The notes beneath the pieces are model-generated. The model worked only from the letters and a program-made list of their open reading frames with translations. It did not search any database and had not been told where the DNA came from. Positions 44,283-53,153 of a stretch of DNA of 64,000 nucleotides are shown here, piece after piece. Where the stretch lies: assembly GCF_003261575.2 (NCBI RefSeq), contig NZ_CP036175.1:1550001-1614000 (forward strand), written 5' to 3'. The first letter of the stretch is position 1. Each line of letters begins with the position of its first letter. Both the position numbers and the translations under genes were made by a program. This stretch comes from Klebsiella huaxiensis. Its GTDB lineage: Bacteria > Pseudomonadota > Gammaproteobacteria > Enterobacterales > Enterobacteriaceae.

Positions 44283-45161
44283 ATGTTTACGGGAAGTATT
44301 GTAGCGCTTATCACGCCGATGGATGAAAACGGTAACGTCTGCCGGTCAAGCCTGAAAAAACTGATTGATTACCATGTCGCCAGCGGTACCTCGGCGATCG
44401 TTTCGGTAGGCACTACCGGAGAGTCCGCAACATTGAGCCATGAAGAGCATGGTGACGTAGTTATGCAGACGCTGGAGCTGGCTGACGGACGCATCCCGGT
44501 TATCGCAGGTACCGGTGCAAATGCAACCGCAGAGGCGATTAGCCTGACCAAGCGGTTTAACAATAGCGGTGTGGTTGGCTGCCTGACGGTTACGCCTTAT
44601 TACAACCGTCCGACCCAGGAAGGCCTGTTCCAACACTTTAAAGCTATTGCAGAACATACTGACCTGCCGCAAATCCTGTATAATGTGCCGTCCCGTACCG
44701 GTTGCGATATGTTGCCGGAAACCGTCGGTCGTCTGGCGGAAGTTAAAAATATTATCGGTATTAAGGAAGCGACGGGGAACTTAAGTCGCGTTCATCAGAT
44801 CAAAGAGCTGGTTTCAGATGACTTTATTCTGCTGAGCGGCGATGACGCGACCGGAATGGACTTTATGCAGCTTGGCGGTCACGGCGTGATTTCCGTAACC
44901 ACAAACGTTGCGGCGCGCGAAATGGCTGAAATGTGCCGACTGGCTCTGGCTGGTCAATTCGCCGAAGCTCGGGCGATTAATCAGCGTCTGATGCCGTTGC
45001 ATACAAAATTATTTGTCGAACCCAACCCTATCCCGGTCAAATGGGCATGTAAGGCGTTGGGTCTTGTGGCGACCGATACGCTACGCCTGCCGATGACCCC
45101 GATTACCGAAAACGGTACTAAGGTTGTCACCGCAGCGTTGAAGCATGCCGGTTTGCTGTAA
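44283..45161 (+). CDS. dapA: 4-hydroxy-tetrahydrodipicolinate synthase
   Basis: The 292-residue enzyme condenses pyruvate with aspartate semialdehyde, the first committed step to diaminopimelate and lysine. Schiff-base Lys161 lies in GIKEATGNL, Tyr133 in LYNVPSRTG and the GTTGESATL loop at residues 43-51; numbering equals E. coli. bamC follows by 16 bp, forming the usual dapA-bamC unit. dapE lies further along in the same window. Confidence 0.98.
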   Translation: MFTGSIVALITPMDENGNVCRSSLKKLIDYHVASGTSAIVSVGTTGESATLSHEEHGDVVMQTLELADGRIPVIAGTGANATAEAISLTKRFNNSGVVGCLTVTPYYNRPTQEGLFQHFKAIAEHTDLPQILYNVPSRTGCDMLPETVGRLAEVKNIIGIKEATGNLSRVHQIKELVSDDFILLSGDDATGMDFMQLGGHGVISVTTNVAAREMAEMCRLALAGQFAEARAINQRLMPLHTKLFVEPNPIPVKWACKALGLVATDTLRLPMTPITENGTKVVTAALKHAGLL

Positions 45162-45177
45162 AGTTTAGGGAGATTTG

Positions 45178-46212
45178 ATGGCTTACTCAGTACAGAAGTC
45201 GCGCCTGGCGAAGGTTGCGGGTGTTTCGCTGGTTCTACTCCTCGCGGCCTGTAGTTCTGACTCGCGCTATAAGCGTCAGGTGAGCGGCGACGAGGCCTAT
45301 TTGCAGGCAACGCCGCTTAGTGAACTTCACGCGCCAGCAGGGATGATCCTGCCGGTTCAGGTGGGTGATTATAATATTCCGGTTGCTGCCAGCACCGGTA
45401 ACACAGGCAAGGCTCTGGATATCCGTCCTCCGGCTCAGCCTCTGGCGCTGGTTAGCGGCGCGCGCACTCAGTTTAACGGTGATACCGCGACGCTGATGGT
45501 GGAGAACGGTCGCAGCGGTTCGCTGTGGGCGCAGGTGGCAAGCATCGTGCAGTCGAAAAACTACACTATCGCGAAACGCGACGATGCCAGCCAGACGCTG
45601 AATACCGACTGGGTCGAATGGAATCGCCTCGATGAAGACCAGCAGTACCGTGGTCGCTATCAAATCTCAGTTAAACAGCAGGGCTATCAGCAAGCAGTGG
45701 TCGTGAAGCTGGTGAATCTGGAGCAGGCGGGTAAACCGGTTGCCGATCCGGCTTCGCTGCAGCGCTACAGTACTGCCATGCTGAACGTCATTTCCGAAGG
45801 TCTGGATCTGAACGCCACCAGCGCTCAGAACGCCGCGCAGAAAAGTGCCGGGGCGACCTTCGACGTGCAGAGCGGTGCGGATGATACCGGCCTGCCGATG
45901 CTGGTCGTTCGCGCACCGTTTAACCTGGTGTGGCAACGCCTGCCGGGCGCGTTGGAAAAAGTGGGTATGAAGGTAACCGATAGCTCTCGTTCTCAGGGCA
46001 GCTTCTCTGTGACCTACAAACCGCTATCCGACAGCGGCTGGACCGATCTGGGCGCTCGTGACCCGCAATTGGTATCCGGCGATTATAAATTGCAGGTTGG
46101 AGACCTCGATAACCGCAGCAGTCTGCAGTTTATCGACCCGAAAGGACATACCCTGACGCAGTCGCAAAATGATGCCCTGGTTGCCGTATTCCAGGCCGCA
46201 TTAAGTAAGTAA
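45178..46212 (+). CDS. bamC: Outer membrane assembly lipoprotein BamC
   Basis: The 344-residue lipoprotein has lipobox LAAC (Cys25) with Ser at +2. The start is the ATG after GGGAGATTTG; a TTG one codon earlier is in frame but less likely. An unstructured BamD-binding N-terminal segment (about residues 26-95) precedes two helix-grip domains. The tail NDALVAVFQAALSK matches the family. A terminator follows directly. Confidence 0.96.
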   Translation: MAYSVQKSRLAKVAGVSLVLLLAACSSDSRYKRQVSGDEAYLQATPLSELHAPAGMILPVQVGDYNIPVAASTGNTGKALDIRPPAQPLALVSGARTQFNGDTATLMVENGRSGSLWAQVASIVQSKNYTIAKRDDASQTLNTDWVEWNRLDEDQQYRGRYQISVKQQGYQQAVVVKLVNLEQAGKPVADPASLQRYSTAMLNVISEGLDLNATSAQNAAQKSAGATFDVQSGADDTGLPMLVVRAPFNLVWQRLPGALEKVGMKVTDSSRSQGSFSVTYKPLSDSGWTDLGARDPQLVSGDYKLQVGDLDNRSSLQFIDPKGHTLTQSQNDALVAVFQAALSK

Positions 46213-46218
46213 TAAACA

Positions 46219-46243
46219 GGGCTGGAGTAATCCGGCCCTTTTT
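46219..46243 (+). terminator. Terminator after bamC
   Basis: GGGCTGGA pairs with TCCGGCCC (one G-U pair), followed by T5. It ends just before the purC promoter. Confidence 0.88.
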
Positions 46244-46254
46244 AATGTATAGTG

Positions 46255-46270
46255 ACGCAAACGTGTGCGT
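46255..46270 (+). promoter_or_regulatory. PurR operator of purC
   Basis: ACGCAAACGTGTGCGT matches the PurR consensus at nearly every position. A TATAGT -10-like sequence (46248-46253) adjoins it, so repressor binding would cover the start point. Confidence 0.9.
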
Positions 46271-46320
46271 CAGCAGAAAAGCACAAATTTTTATCGTTAA
46301 TCATCACTGGAGTGACAAAG

Positions 46321-47034
46321 ATGCAAAAGCTAGCTGAGTTGTATCGTGGTAAAGCGAAGACCGTTTACAGCACCGAAAACCCGGATCTGCTGGTACTCGA
46401 ATTCCGTAACGATACGTCAGCAGGTGACGGTGCTCGCATTGAGCAGTTCGATCGTAAAGGCATGGTGAACAACAAGTTCAACTATTTCATTATGAGCAAA
46501 CTGGCGCAAGCGGGTATCCCGACCCAGATGGAAGCGCTGTTGTCCGATACCGAATGTCTGGTGAAAAAGCTGGATATGGTGCCGGTGGAGTGCGTTGTGC
46601 GTAACCGCGCTGCCGGTTCGCTGGTGAAACGTTTAGGGATTGAAGAGGGCATCGAGCTGAACCCGCCGCTATTTGACCTGTTCCTGAAAAACGACGCCAT
46701 GCACGACCCGATGGTCAACGAGTCCTACTGCGAAACTTTCGGCTGGGTGAGCAAAGAGAACCTGGCGCGTATGCAGGAACTGACCTACAAAGCTAACGAC
46801 GTGCTGAAAAAGCTGTTTGACGATGCAGGTCTGATCCTCGTGGATTTCAAGCTGGAGTTTGGTCTGTTTAAAGGCGAAGTGGTGCTGGGCGACGAGTTTT
46901 CTCCGGACGGCAGCCGTCTGTGGGACAAAAAGACCATGGATAAAATGGACAAAGACCGTTTCCGCCAGAGCCTTGGCGGCCTGATTGAAGCCTATGAAGA
47001 AGTTGCCCGTCGTCTGGGCGTAGAACTGGACTAA
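46321..47034 (+). CDS. purC: SAICAR synthetase PurC
   Basis: The 237-residue enzyme ligates aspartate to CAIR with ATP, the eighth step of purine synthesis. It opens MQKLAELYRGKAKTVYSTEN, with the phosphate loop GKAKTVYST, and contains SAGDGAR and DFKLEFG. The length equals that of E. coli. An in-frame GTG upstream overlaps the PurR operator and is rejected. TGGAGTGAC precedes the start. Confidence 0.97.
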   Translation: MQKLAELYRGKAKTVYSTENPDLLVLEFRNDTSAGDGARIEQFDRKGMVNNKFNYFIMSKLAQAGIPTQMEALLSDTECLVKKLDMVPVECVVRNRAAGSLVKRLGIEEGIELNPPLFDLFLKNDAMHDPMVNESYCETFGWVSKENLARMQELTYKANDVLKKLFDDAGLILVDFKLEFGLFKGEVVLGDEFSPDGSRLWDKKTMDKMDKDRFRQSLGGLIEAYEEVARRLGVELD

Positions 47035-47042
47035 TCCCCCGA

Positions 47043-47079
47043 CGCCAGAGGAAAACCCCTTCTTCTGGCGCTCTTCTTG
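47043..47079 (+). terminator. Candidate terminator after purC
   Basis: CGCCAGA and TCTGGCG pair across 14 nt, followed by the pyrimidine-rich CTCTTCTTG. The T run is interrupted, so strength is uncertain. Confidence 0.5.
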
Positions 47080-47153
47080 CTGTTTCCTGTGGTAATCCTC
47101 CGCTGAACCGCCTACGATCTCATACATTGGTTTTATGATGAATTGAGGTGCTT

Positions 47154-48023
47154 ATGCGCTGGCAAGGACGTCGCGAAAGCGACAATGTTGAAGATCGACG
47201 TGGTCAATCCGGTTCACCGATGGGCGGAGGTGGCGGTTTTCGTCTCCCCAGCGGGAAAGGCGGTATCGTGCTGCTGATTATCATTGTGGTGGCGGGATAT
47301 TACGGCGTTGATTTAACCGGCATGTTAACCGGTGAACCGGTGTCACAACAGCAAACCACCACTCAACGCTCTATTAGTCCACAGGATGAAGAAGCTGCGA
47401 AGTTCACTAAAGTGGTTCTGGCGGATACGGAAGATACCTGGGGCGCGATTTTTAAAGACATGGGTCGTCAGTATCCGCAGCCTAAGCTGGTGATGTATCG
47501 CGGCGCGACACGAACCGCCTGCGGTACTGGCCAGTCGGTAATGGGACCGTTCTACTGTCCGGCAGATAGCACAGTGTACATCGACCTGTCATTTTACGAT
47601 GAGATGAAAACTAAGCTCGGCGCGGGCGGTGATTTCGCTCAGGGTTACGTTATCGCCCATGAAGTCGGCCATCATGTACAAAAGCTGCTGGGTATTGAGT
47701 CGAAAGTGCGCCAGCTACAGCAGAATGCTTCACCAGCGGAAGCGAACCGCCTGTCAGTGAAAATGGAGCTACAGGCGGACTGCTTCGCGGGCGTCTGGGG
47801 CTACAATATGCAGAAGCAGGACGTGATGGAGGTTGGCGACCTGCAAGAGGCGCTGAACACCGCAGAGGCTATTGGTGATGACCGCTTGCAGCAGCAAAGC
47901 CAGGGACGCGTGGTGCCGGACAGCTTTACTCACGGTACATCGCAGCAGCGCTATACCTGGTTTAAACGCGGCTTCGATAGCGGCGACCCGGCGCAGTGCA
48001 ACACCTTTGGCAAAGCGCTGTAA
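47154..48023 (+). CDS. ypfJ: YpfJ, membrane-anchored zinc metallopeptidase-like protein
   Basis: The 289-residue protein opens MRWQGRRESDNVEDRRGQSG, followed by a Gly-rich stretch and one membrane helix (about residues 38-54). The bulk is outside the cytoplasm. The zinc motif HEVGHH lies near residue 167, with a downstream ELQADCFAGVW supplying the third ligand. It belongs to the neutral zinc metallopeptidase family; no substrate is known. The stop codon abuts the tmcA start. Confidence 0.92.
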   Translation: MRWQGRRESDNVEDRRGQSGSPMGGGGGFRLPSGKGGIVLLIIIVVAGYYGVDLTGMLTGEPVSQQQTTTQRSISPQDEEAAKFTKVVLADTEDTWGAIFKDMGRQYPQPKLVMYRGATRTACGTGQSVMGPFYCPADSTVYIDLSFYDEMKTKLGAGGDFAQGYVIAHEVGHHVQKLLGIESKVRQLQQNASPAEANRLSVKMELQADCFAGVWGYNMQKQDVMEVGDLQEALNTAEAIGDDRLQQQSQGRVVPDSFTHGTSQQRYTWFKRGFDSGDPAQCNTFGKAL

Positions 48024-50039
48024 TTGCCGTCTGTCATGGATGAACTGCTTCACCTGACGGCGCAAATGGCGCGTGAGGGCATCCGTCGTCTGCTGGTGCT
48101 CAGCGGCGATGATGCCTGGACTTTCAACCAGGCGCAAAATCTGCGTACTCTGTTGGCTGATGATGGGCTGTGGGTTGGCCCGCAGCCGGTACCGGAGCCG
48201 TATACGCCTCCCGGTGCGCTGAAGACCCTGCTGGGCCGGGAATTCCAGCATGCTTTTTTCGATGCGCGCGAGGGGTTCGACGTCGCGGCATTTGCTGCGT
48301 TAGCCGGTACGCTGCGCGCAGGAAGCTGGCTGATCTTGCTGCTCCCCGATTTTTCCCAATGGCCGACCCGGCCTGACGCAGACTCTCTGCGCTGGAGCGA
48401 CACTCCCGAGCCGGTCCCCACGCCAAATTTTGTCTATCGCTTCTGCCAGCAAATTATTGCCGATAATGATTCTGTCCTCTGGCGGCAGGGGAATGAGCTG
48501 ACATTACCCGCTTTCCCGCTTCGTGAATCCTGGCATCCCGCTGATGGTCAGCCGCAGGCGGAGCAGGCAGCCGTTCTTGCCGAATTGGCTGACTTCCCTC
48601 CCGGTATCGCCGCCTTAACCGCAGAGCGCGGACGAGGCAAATCCGCTCTGGCGGGAATGCTTATTCGCCAACTGGCAGGGGATGCCATCGTCACGGCACC
48701 GGCGCGTGGAGCCACAGATGTGATGGCGACTTTTGCAGGTGAGGGCTTTCGCTTTATGGCTCCCGATGCGTTACTGGCATCAGAGTGCAACGCTTCGTGG
48801 CTGATTGTTGATGAGGCCGCCGCTATTCCGGGGCCGCTGTTGCGCCAGCTTGTCGCTCGTTTCCCGAGGACGCTGCTGACCACTACCGTGCAGGGCTACG
48901 AAGGCACCGGGCGCGGCTTCCTGCTTAAGTTTTGCGCCGGTTTTGCCCATTTGCGGCAGTTTAGTTTGACGACGCCCATCCGCTGGGCATTGGGCTGTCC
49001 GCTGGAGGCGGCTATCGCGCAGTTGCTGTTGTTTAGCGATGAGACCTTCCAGCATACGCCTGCTGGCGACACGGTACTGGAAAACGTCAGTCAGACCAGT
49101 TGGCAGCAGCAGCCCGCTTTACCGGAAGCGATGTATCAACTGCTCTCCGGGGCGCACTATCGCACTTCTCCTCTCGATTTACGCCGCATGATGGATGCGC
49201 CGGGGCAGCATTTTACCTGCGCTCGCAGCGTAAACCGCGTCGTCGGAGCGTTGTGGCTGGTGGAGGAGGGAGGGCTGGAGTCATCGCTTAGCCAGGCCGT
49301 ATGGGCTGGATATCGCCGCCCACGTGGCAATCTGGTTGCACAGTCGCTGGCGGCGCACGGCGGTAGCCCGCTGGCGGCAACGTTGACGGGTTTGCGTATC
49401 AGTCGCATTGCCGTACACCCGGTGCGCCAGCGCGAGGGGCTTGGGCAACGGCTGGTCGATTGGGCGGCGTCTCAGGCGTCGGAGCGGGACTATCTCTCGG
49501 TCAGTTTTGGCTACACACCCGAACTGTGGCGCTTCTGGGATAGCTGTGGTTTTATGCTGGTGCGCTTGGGTACTCATCGGGAAGCCAGCAGCGGCTGTTA
49601 TACCGCGATGGCGCTCTATCCCATCAGCGCGGCTGGCCGACATCTGGCTCAACAAGAAATCCGTCGGCTGCTGCGCGATGAACACTGGCTGTGCGACTGG
49701 CGAAATGAGTCGTTGCCGCTGACTATACTGGAAGAAGCGGCTATCTTTACTGAAGAGGATTGGCTGGAGGCTGCGGGCTTTGCGTTTGCCCATCGCCCGC
49801 TGCTGGCGGCGGTTGGTAGCCTAAATCGGCTGCTCATGCAGGTGAATATACCGCTGCCTGCTTTGCGCGCGCGCCTGGAGCGCCAGGATGAAGCGGAACT
49901 TTGCCGCACGTTACAACTCTCCGGGCGAAAAGCGCTGCTGGCCAGGCTGCGCGAAGAGGCGGCGCTGGCGTTATCTACTCTCAATGCAACTCGCGCTGAT
50001 GCTCTGCGCCAGCAGGTCAAAATGCTGCAATTTTTTTAA
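48024..50039 (+). CDS. tmcA: tRNA(Met) cytidine acetyltransferase TmcA
   Basis: The product has 671 residues, the same as E. coli, if translation starts at the TTG directly after the ypfJ stop; an ATG at 48036 is an alternative. The enzyme makes N4-acetylcytidine at the wobble base C34 of elongator tRNA-Met. The ATPase/helicase domain has Walker A GRGKSALAG (near residue 203) and the Walker B-like VDEAAAIP. The GNAT domain shows RIAVHPVRQREGLGQRLV (near residue 463). The N-terminal third diverges more than the rest. Confidence 0.94.
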   Translation: MPSVMDELLHLTAQMAREGIRRLLVLSGDDAWTFNQAQNLRTLLADDGLWVGPQPVPEPYTPPGALKTLLGREFQHAFFDAREGFDVAAFAALAGTLRAGSWLILLLPDFSQWPTRPDADSLRWSDTPEPVPTPNFVYRFCQQIIADNDSVLWRQGNELTLPAFPLRESWHPADGQPQAEQAAVLAELADFPPGIAALTAERGRGKSALAGMLIRQLAGDAIVTAPARGATDVMATFAGEGFRFMAPDALLASECNASWLIVDEAAAIPGPLLRQLVARFPRTLLTTTVQGYEGTGRGFLLKFCAGFAHLRQFSLTTPIRWALGCPLEAAIAQLLLFSDETFQHTPAGDTVLENVSQTSWQQQPALPEAMYQLLSGAHYRTSPLDLRRMMDAPGQHFTCARSVNRVVGALWLVEEGGLESSLSQAVWAGYRRPRGNLVAQSLAAHGGSPLAATLTGLRISRIAVHPVRQREGLGQRLVDWAASQASERDYLSVSFGYTPELWRFWDSCGFMLVRLGTHREASSGCYTAMALYPISAAGRHLAQQEIRRLLRDEHWLCDWRNESLPLTILEEAAIFTEEDWLEAAGFAFAHRPLLAAVGSLNRLLMQVNIPLPALRARLERQDEAELCRTLQLSGRKALLARLREEAALALSTLNATRADALRQQVKMLQFF

Positions 50040-50116
50040 CTAACTCCTTCAGTTAAATGGCATGGTCATATTTCGCATGCGGCGTAAACTTCCTTGCAGA
50101 CATTAAGGAGACAGCC

Positions 50117-50815
50117 ATGAAACACGATCATTTTGTTGTTCAAAGCCCCGCGACCCCTGCACAGCAACTGCTGCTGCTGTTTCATGGCGTCGGCGATAAC
50201 CCGGTTGCCATGGGGCAAATCGGCAGCTGGTTTGCGCCGCTCTTCCCGGATGCGCTGATCGTCAGTATCGGTGGCGCGGAGCCGTGCGGCCCGCCCCCTG
50301 GACGCCAGTGGTTCTCCGTGCAGGGCGTTACCGAAGAAAACCGCCAGCAGCGTGTAGACGCCATTATGCCAACCTTTATCGAGACCGTTCGCTATTGGCA
50401 GCAGCAAAGCGGCGTCGGCCCGCAGGCAACGGCGTTAATTGGCTTCTCGCAAGGGGCGATTATGTCGCTGGAGAGCATTAAAACGCAGCCGGGGCTGGCA
50501 TCGCGGGTAATTGCGTTTAACGGTCGCTATGCATCTCTGCCGGAGAAGGCGACCACGGCGACGACTATCCACCTGATTCACGGCGGTGAAGATCGCGTTA
50601 TCGATCTGGCATGGGCGGTAGCCGGGCAAGAAGCGCTTCAGCAGGCAGGCGGTGACGTAACGCTGGATATTGTTGAGGACCTGGGACACGCCATTGACGA
50701 TCGCAGCATGCAGTTTGCGCTCGATCATCTGCGTTTTACCGTACCGAAGCACTATTTTGACGAAGCGCTCAGCGGCAGTACGCCAAAAGACAGCGATATT
50801 ATCGAGCTGCTGTAA
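50117..50815 (+). CDS. ypfH: Esterase YpfH
   Basis: The 232-residue alpha/beta hydrolase has the E. coli length. The start is MKHDHFVVQSPATPA after AAGGAG; the frame is open further upstream without similarity. The nucleophile Ser lies in GFSQGA (about residue 118), a likely Asp in HGGEDRVID and His in LGHAIDD. It belongs to the carboxylesterase/phospholipase family and the E. coli enzyme hydrolyses short acyl esters. A cluster of REP sequences follows. Confidence 0.93.
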   Translation: MKHDHFVVQSPATPAQQLLLLFHGVGDNPVAMGQIGSWFAPLFPDALIVSIGGAEPCGPPPGRQWFSVQGVTEENRQQRVDAIMPTFIETVRYWQQQSGVGPQATALIGFSQGAIMSLESIKTQPGLASRVIAFNGRYASLPEKATTATTIHLIHGGEDRVIDLAWAVAGQEALQQAGGDVTLDIVEDLGHAIDDRSMQFALDHLRFTVPKHYFDEALSGSTPKDSDIIELL

Positions 50816-50823
50816 ATAAAAAA

Positions 50824-50977
50824 CCCGGAGGCGATGCTGCGCATCTGTCCGGGCTACAAAAGTGTACCTTGCCCGAACCCGTAGTCCGGGCAAGGCGCGT
50901 TGAGCGCCGCCCCCGGGAAAATAGCGGCACACTGTGTTAATTTCCCGGAGGCGATGCTGTGCATCTGTTCGGACTAC
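50824..50977. repeat. BIME: three REP units between ypfH and ypfN
   Basis: Units at 50824-50856 (CCCGGAGGCGATGCTGCGCA... ending GGGCTAC) and 50944-50977 are near-identical direct copies. Between them, 50881-50917 is an inverted unit beginning GTAGTCCGGGCAAGG. Each forms a hairpin. Such arrays lie in 3' regions and can stabilise mRNA or bind gyrase. Here the position suits the convergent ends of ypfH and ypfN. Confidence 0.85.
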
Positions 50978-51017
50978 CGGATCTGCAGGACCCATAGACA
51001 TAACTGAAGTAAGACGC

Positions 51018-51221
51018 TTACTTTTTCTTCGACTGGTCGTTCTTTGGCCAGTCATCATCATCGTCCCACTTATCGTTGCAGTCGCGATGCGGCGGAAGAT
51101 CCGGCTTATTGTTGAGAAATTTTTTATGGTCAACGCGGGTAAGATCCTTAATTACGTTGATCATGACGCCCACTAAAAATACCAACACCAGGATCCACCA
51201 GTATTTCGATAGCCAATCCAT
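51018..51221 (-). CDS. ypfN: Small membrane protein YpfN (UPF0370)
   Basis: The 67-residue protein opens MDWLSKYWWILVLVFLVGVM (a membrane helix at residues 7-24). A hydrophilic tail follows with an acidic run DDDDD and a basic end KKK. This matches E. coli YpfN. No function is known. It lies 28 bp downstream of dapE on the same strand. Confidence 0.93.
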   Translation of the reverse strand: MDWLSKYWWILVLVFLVGVMINVIKDLTRVDHKKFLNNKPDLPPHRDCNDKWDDDDDWPKNDQSKKK

Positions 51222-51249
51222 GCGCTCTACCTCTTATCTATTGATGCCG

Positions 51250-52377
51250 TCAGGCGACCAGCTGTTCCATGATGCGTTGGTACATTCGCGCCAGTAGCTG
51301 GAGATCGGCGGCATTAACACATTCGTTGATTTTATGAATAGTGGCATTCACTGGCCCCAGCTCTACCACCTGCGCCCCCATGCGTGCGATAAAACGCCCG
51401 TCGGAGGTGCCGCCATTGGTCAGGAGCTGCGGTTTAATTTCATTATAGTGCTCAATGGCGTTCACCACCGCATCAACCAGTTTACCGCGGCCGGTCAGGA
51501 ACGGCTGGCCCGAAAGCCACCAGTCAACGCTGTAGCGCAGTTCGTATTTCTCCAGCAGTGCTACAACGCGCGCTTTGATCATTTCGTCAGTCAATTCTGT
51601 GCTAAAGCGGAAGTTGAACTGCACGAACATATCGCCGGGAATCACGTTGTTGCTACCGGTTCCGGCCTGCACGTTAGCGATTTGCATGCTGGTTGGCGGG
51701 AAGAAATCGTTACCTTTATCCCATTCAATATTCACCAGCTCTGCCAGCATCGGCGCGGCGCGGTGGACCGGGTTATCCGCGAGGTGGGGATAGGCCACGT
51801 GCCCCTGCACGCCGTGAATGGTCAGGTTGCAGGTCAGGGAGCCGCGACGGCCATTTTTGACGACGTCGCCGACAACTTCGGTGCTGGAGGGTTCTCCGAC
51901 CAGACAGTAATCCAGGCGCTCGTTACGCGCCATTAGCGCTTCCACGACTTTAACGGTGCCGTTTTTGGCGCTGGCTTCTTCATCTGAGGTGATCAGAAAT
52001 GCCAGGCGACCTTGATGGTTCGGATACTGGGCGACAAAGCGTTCAGCGGCAACCACCATCGCAGCGAGAGAGCCTTTCATGTCTGCCGCGCCGCGGCCAA
52101 ACAGCATTCCATCACGAATAGTAGGTTCGAAAGGCGGGTTAATCCAGCGGTCGGCATCGCCAGAAGGGACGACATCAGTATGGCCGGCGAAAGCCAGCGT
52201 TTCCCCGCGCCCGCGCCAGGCCCAGAAGTTTTGGGTATCGCCGAAATCCATCGGTTCAACGGTAAAGCCAATCGCACGCAGACGTTCAATCATTAACGCC
52301 TGGCATCCCGCATCATCGGGACTGAGGGAAGGGCGGCGAATAAGCTGCTGAGCCAGCTCAATGACCGGGCAAGACAT
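51250..52377 (-). CDS. dapE: Succinyl-diaminopimelate desuccinylase DapE
   Basis: The 375-residue M20-family dizinc hydrolase produces LL-diaminopimelate for peptidoglycan and lysine. Metal and catalytic motifs GHTDVVPSGD, GRGAADMKG and TSDEEASA are present in order, with the C-terminal ELGPVNATIHKINE. The length equals that of E. coli. The gene follows yffB by 3 bp. Confidence 0.98.
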   Translation of the reverse strand: MSCPVIELAQQLIRRPSLSPDDAGCQALMIERLRAIGFTVEPMDFGDTQNFWAWRGRGETLAFAGHTDVVPSGDADRWINPPFEPTIRDGMLFGRGAADMKGSLAAMVVAAERFVAQYPNHQGRLAFLITSDEEASAKNGTVKVVEALMARNERLDYCLVGEPSSTEVVGDVVKNGRRGSLTCNLTIHGVQGHVAYPHLADNPVHRAAPMLAELVNIEWDKGNDFFPPTSMQIANVQAGTGSNNVIPGDMFVQFNFRFSTELTDEMIKARVVALLEKYELRYSVDWWLSGQPFLTGRGKLVDAVVNAIEHYNEIKPQLLTNGGTSDGRFIARMGAQVVELGPVNATIHKINECVNAADLQLLARMYQRIMEQLVA

Positions 52378-52380
52378 AGA

Positions 52381-52734
52381 CTACACCTCGTTAAACTGCT
52401 GATAACTAGATTCACTGAAACCCAGCAGCATAGGCTGACCGGGCGCACAGAGCAATGGGCGTTTGATGATTGCCGGCATTTCCAGCATCAGTTTTGCCGC
52501 AGCATCGGCGTTATCGATACCTGCGCGGACCGTTTCGTCTAGCTTGCGCCAGGTGGTGCCGCGGGTATTGAGCAGCGCTTCCCAGCCGAGTTCATCTATA
52601 AAGGTATCTAATAATTCGCGGTCCAGACCATCAACCCGATAATCATGAAAGCGATATTCTATCTGCTGGGCTTCCAGCCAGCGGCGGGCCTTTTTTATGG
52701 TATCGCAATTTTTTATCCCGTACATGGTGAGCAT
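52381..52734 (-). CDS. yffB: ArsC/Spx-family protein YffB
   Basis: The 117-residue thioredoxin-fold protein opens MLTMYGIKNCDTIKKARRWL, with Cys10 at the CxxS/T-like position of the ArsC family. The RPLL loop is near residue 92. YffB interacts with glutathione in structural work on the family, but its substrate is unknown. It heads yffB-dapE-ypfN. Confidence 0.93.
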   Translation of the reverse strand: MLTMYGIKNCDTIKKARRWLEAQQIEYRFHDYRVDGLDRELLDTFIDELGWEALLNTRGTTWRKLDETVRAGIDNADAAAKLMLEMPAIIKRPLLCAPGQPMLLGFSESSYQQFNEV

Positions 52735-53118
52735 GATTAAACCTTTTCCATTGAATTAAACGTTTGACCAGGAATGTTCCGAATATATAAGTCGTTAATA
52801 AATAATACGTGAATTACGTTAATAAATATCGTTTTTTACCCGTGATATATCCTGAACGTTATCTATTGGTTGTTTTTTGACCTGCTTTTACGCTGTGACT
52901 TGTCACAAGCCGAGTGAGGGCGGATTGTGCTGATGAACAAATGTTGCTGAATGTTGCTATTGGTCACATTAAACGGGTTAAATTCGGCTCATAGTGCTTA
53001 CGAATGAAAGGGCTTTTTCTGGAGGCGGTAATTAAAGTAATCAGAGCGATAGCGTAAACACACTTTTCACCATCAACGAATTTGCATAAAATCACCCATA
53101 ATAATAAGAGAGGCTATT
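52735..53118. other. Intergenic region yffB-ypfM
   Basis: These 384 A/T-rich bp hold the yffB promoter side and the ypfM leader. A 14-bp dyad TGTGACTTGTCACA sits at 52894-52907. A 17-codon frame (53005-53058, MKGLFLEAVIKVIRAIA) lacks a ribosome site and is not called as a gene. Confidence 0.6.
52894..52907. promoter_or_regulatory. 14-bp inverted repeat, possible operator
   Basis: TGTGAC-TT-GTCACA is a perfect dyad, but the spacer is too short for a CRP site. No regulator could be assigned. Confidence 0.35.
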
Positions 53119-53133
53119 ATGATTGAGCATGAA

Positions 53134-53153
53134 CTAGGGAAGGTGCGAATAAG
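53134..53153. repeat. Target duplication plus IS terminal repeat (left)
   Basis: CTAG target copy followed by the 16-bp terminal inverted repeat. Confidence 0.9.
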
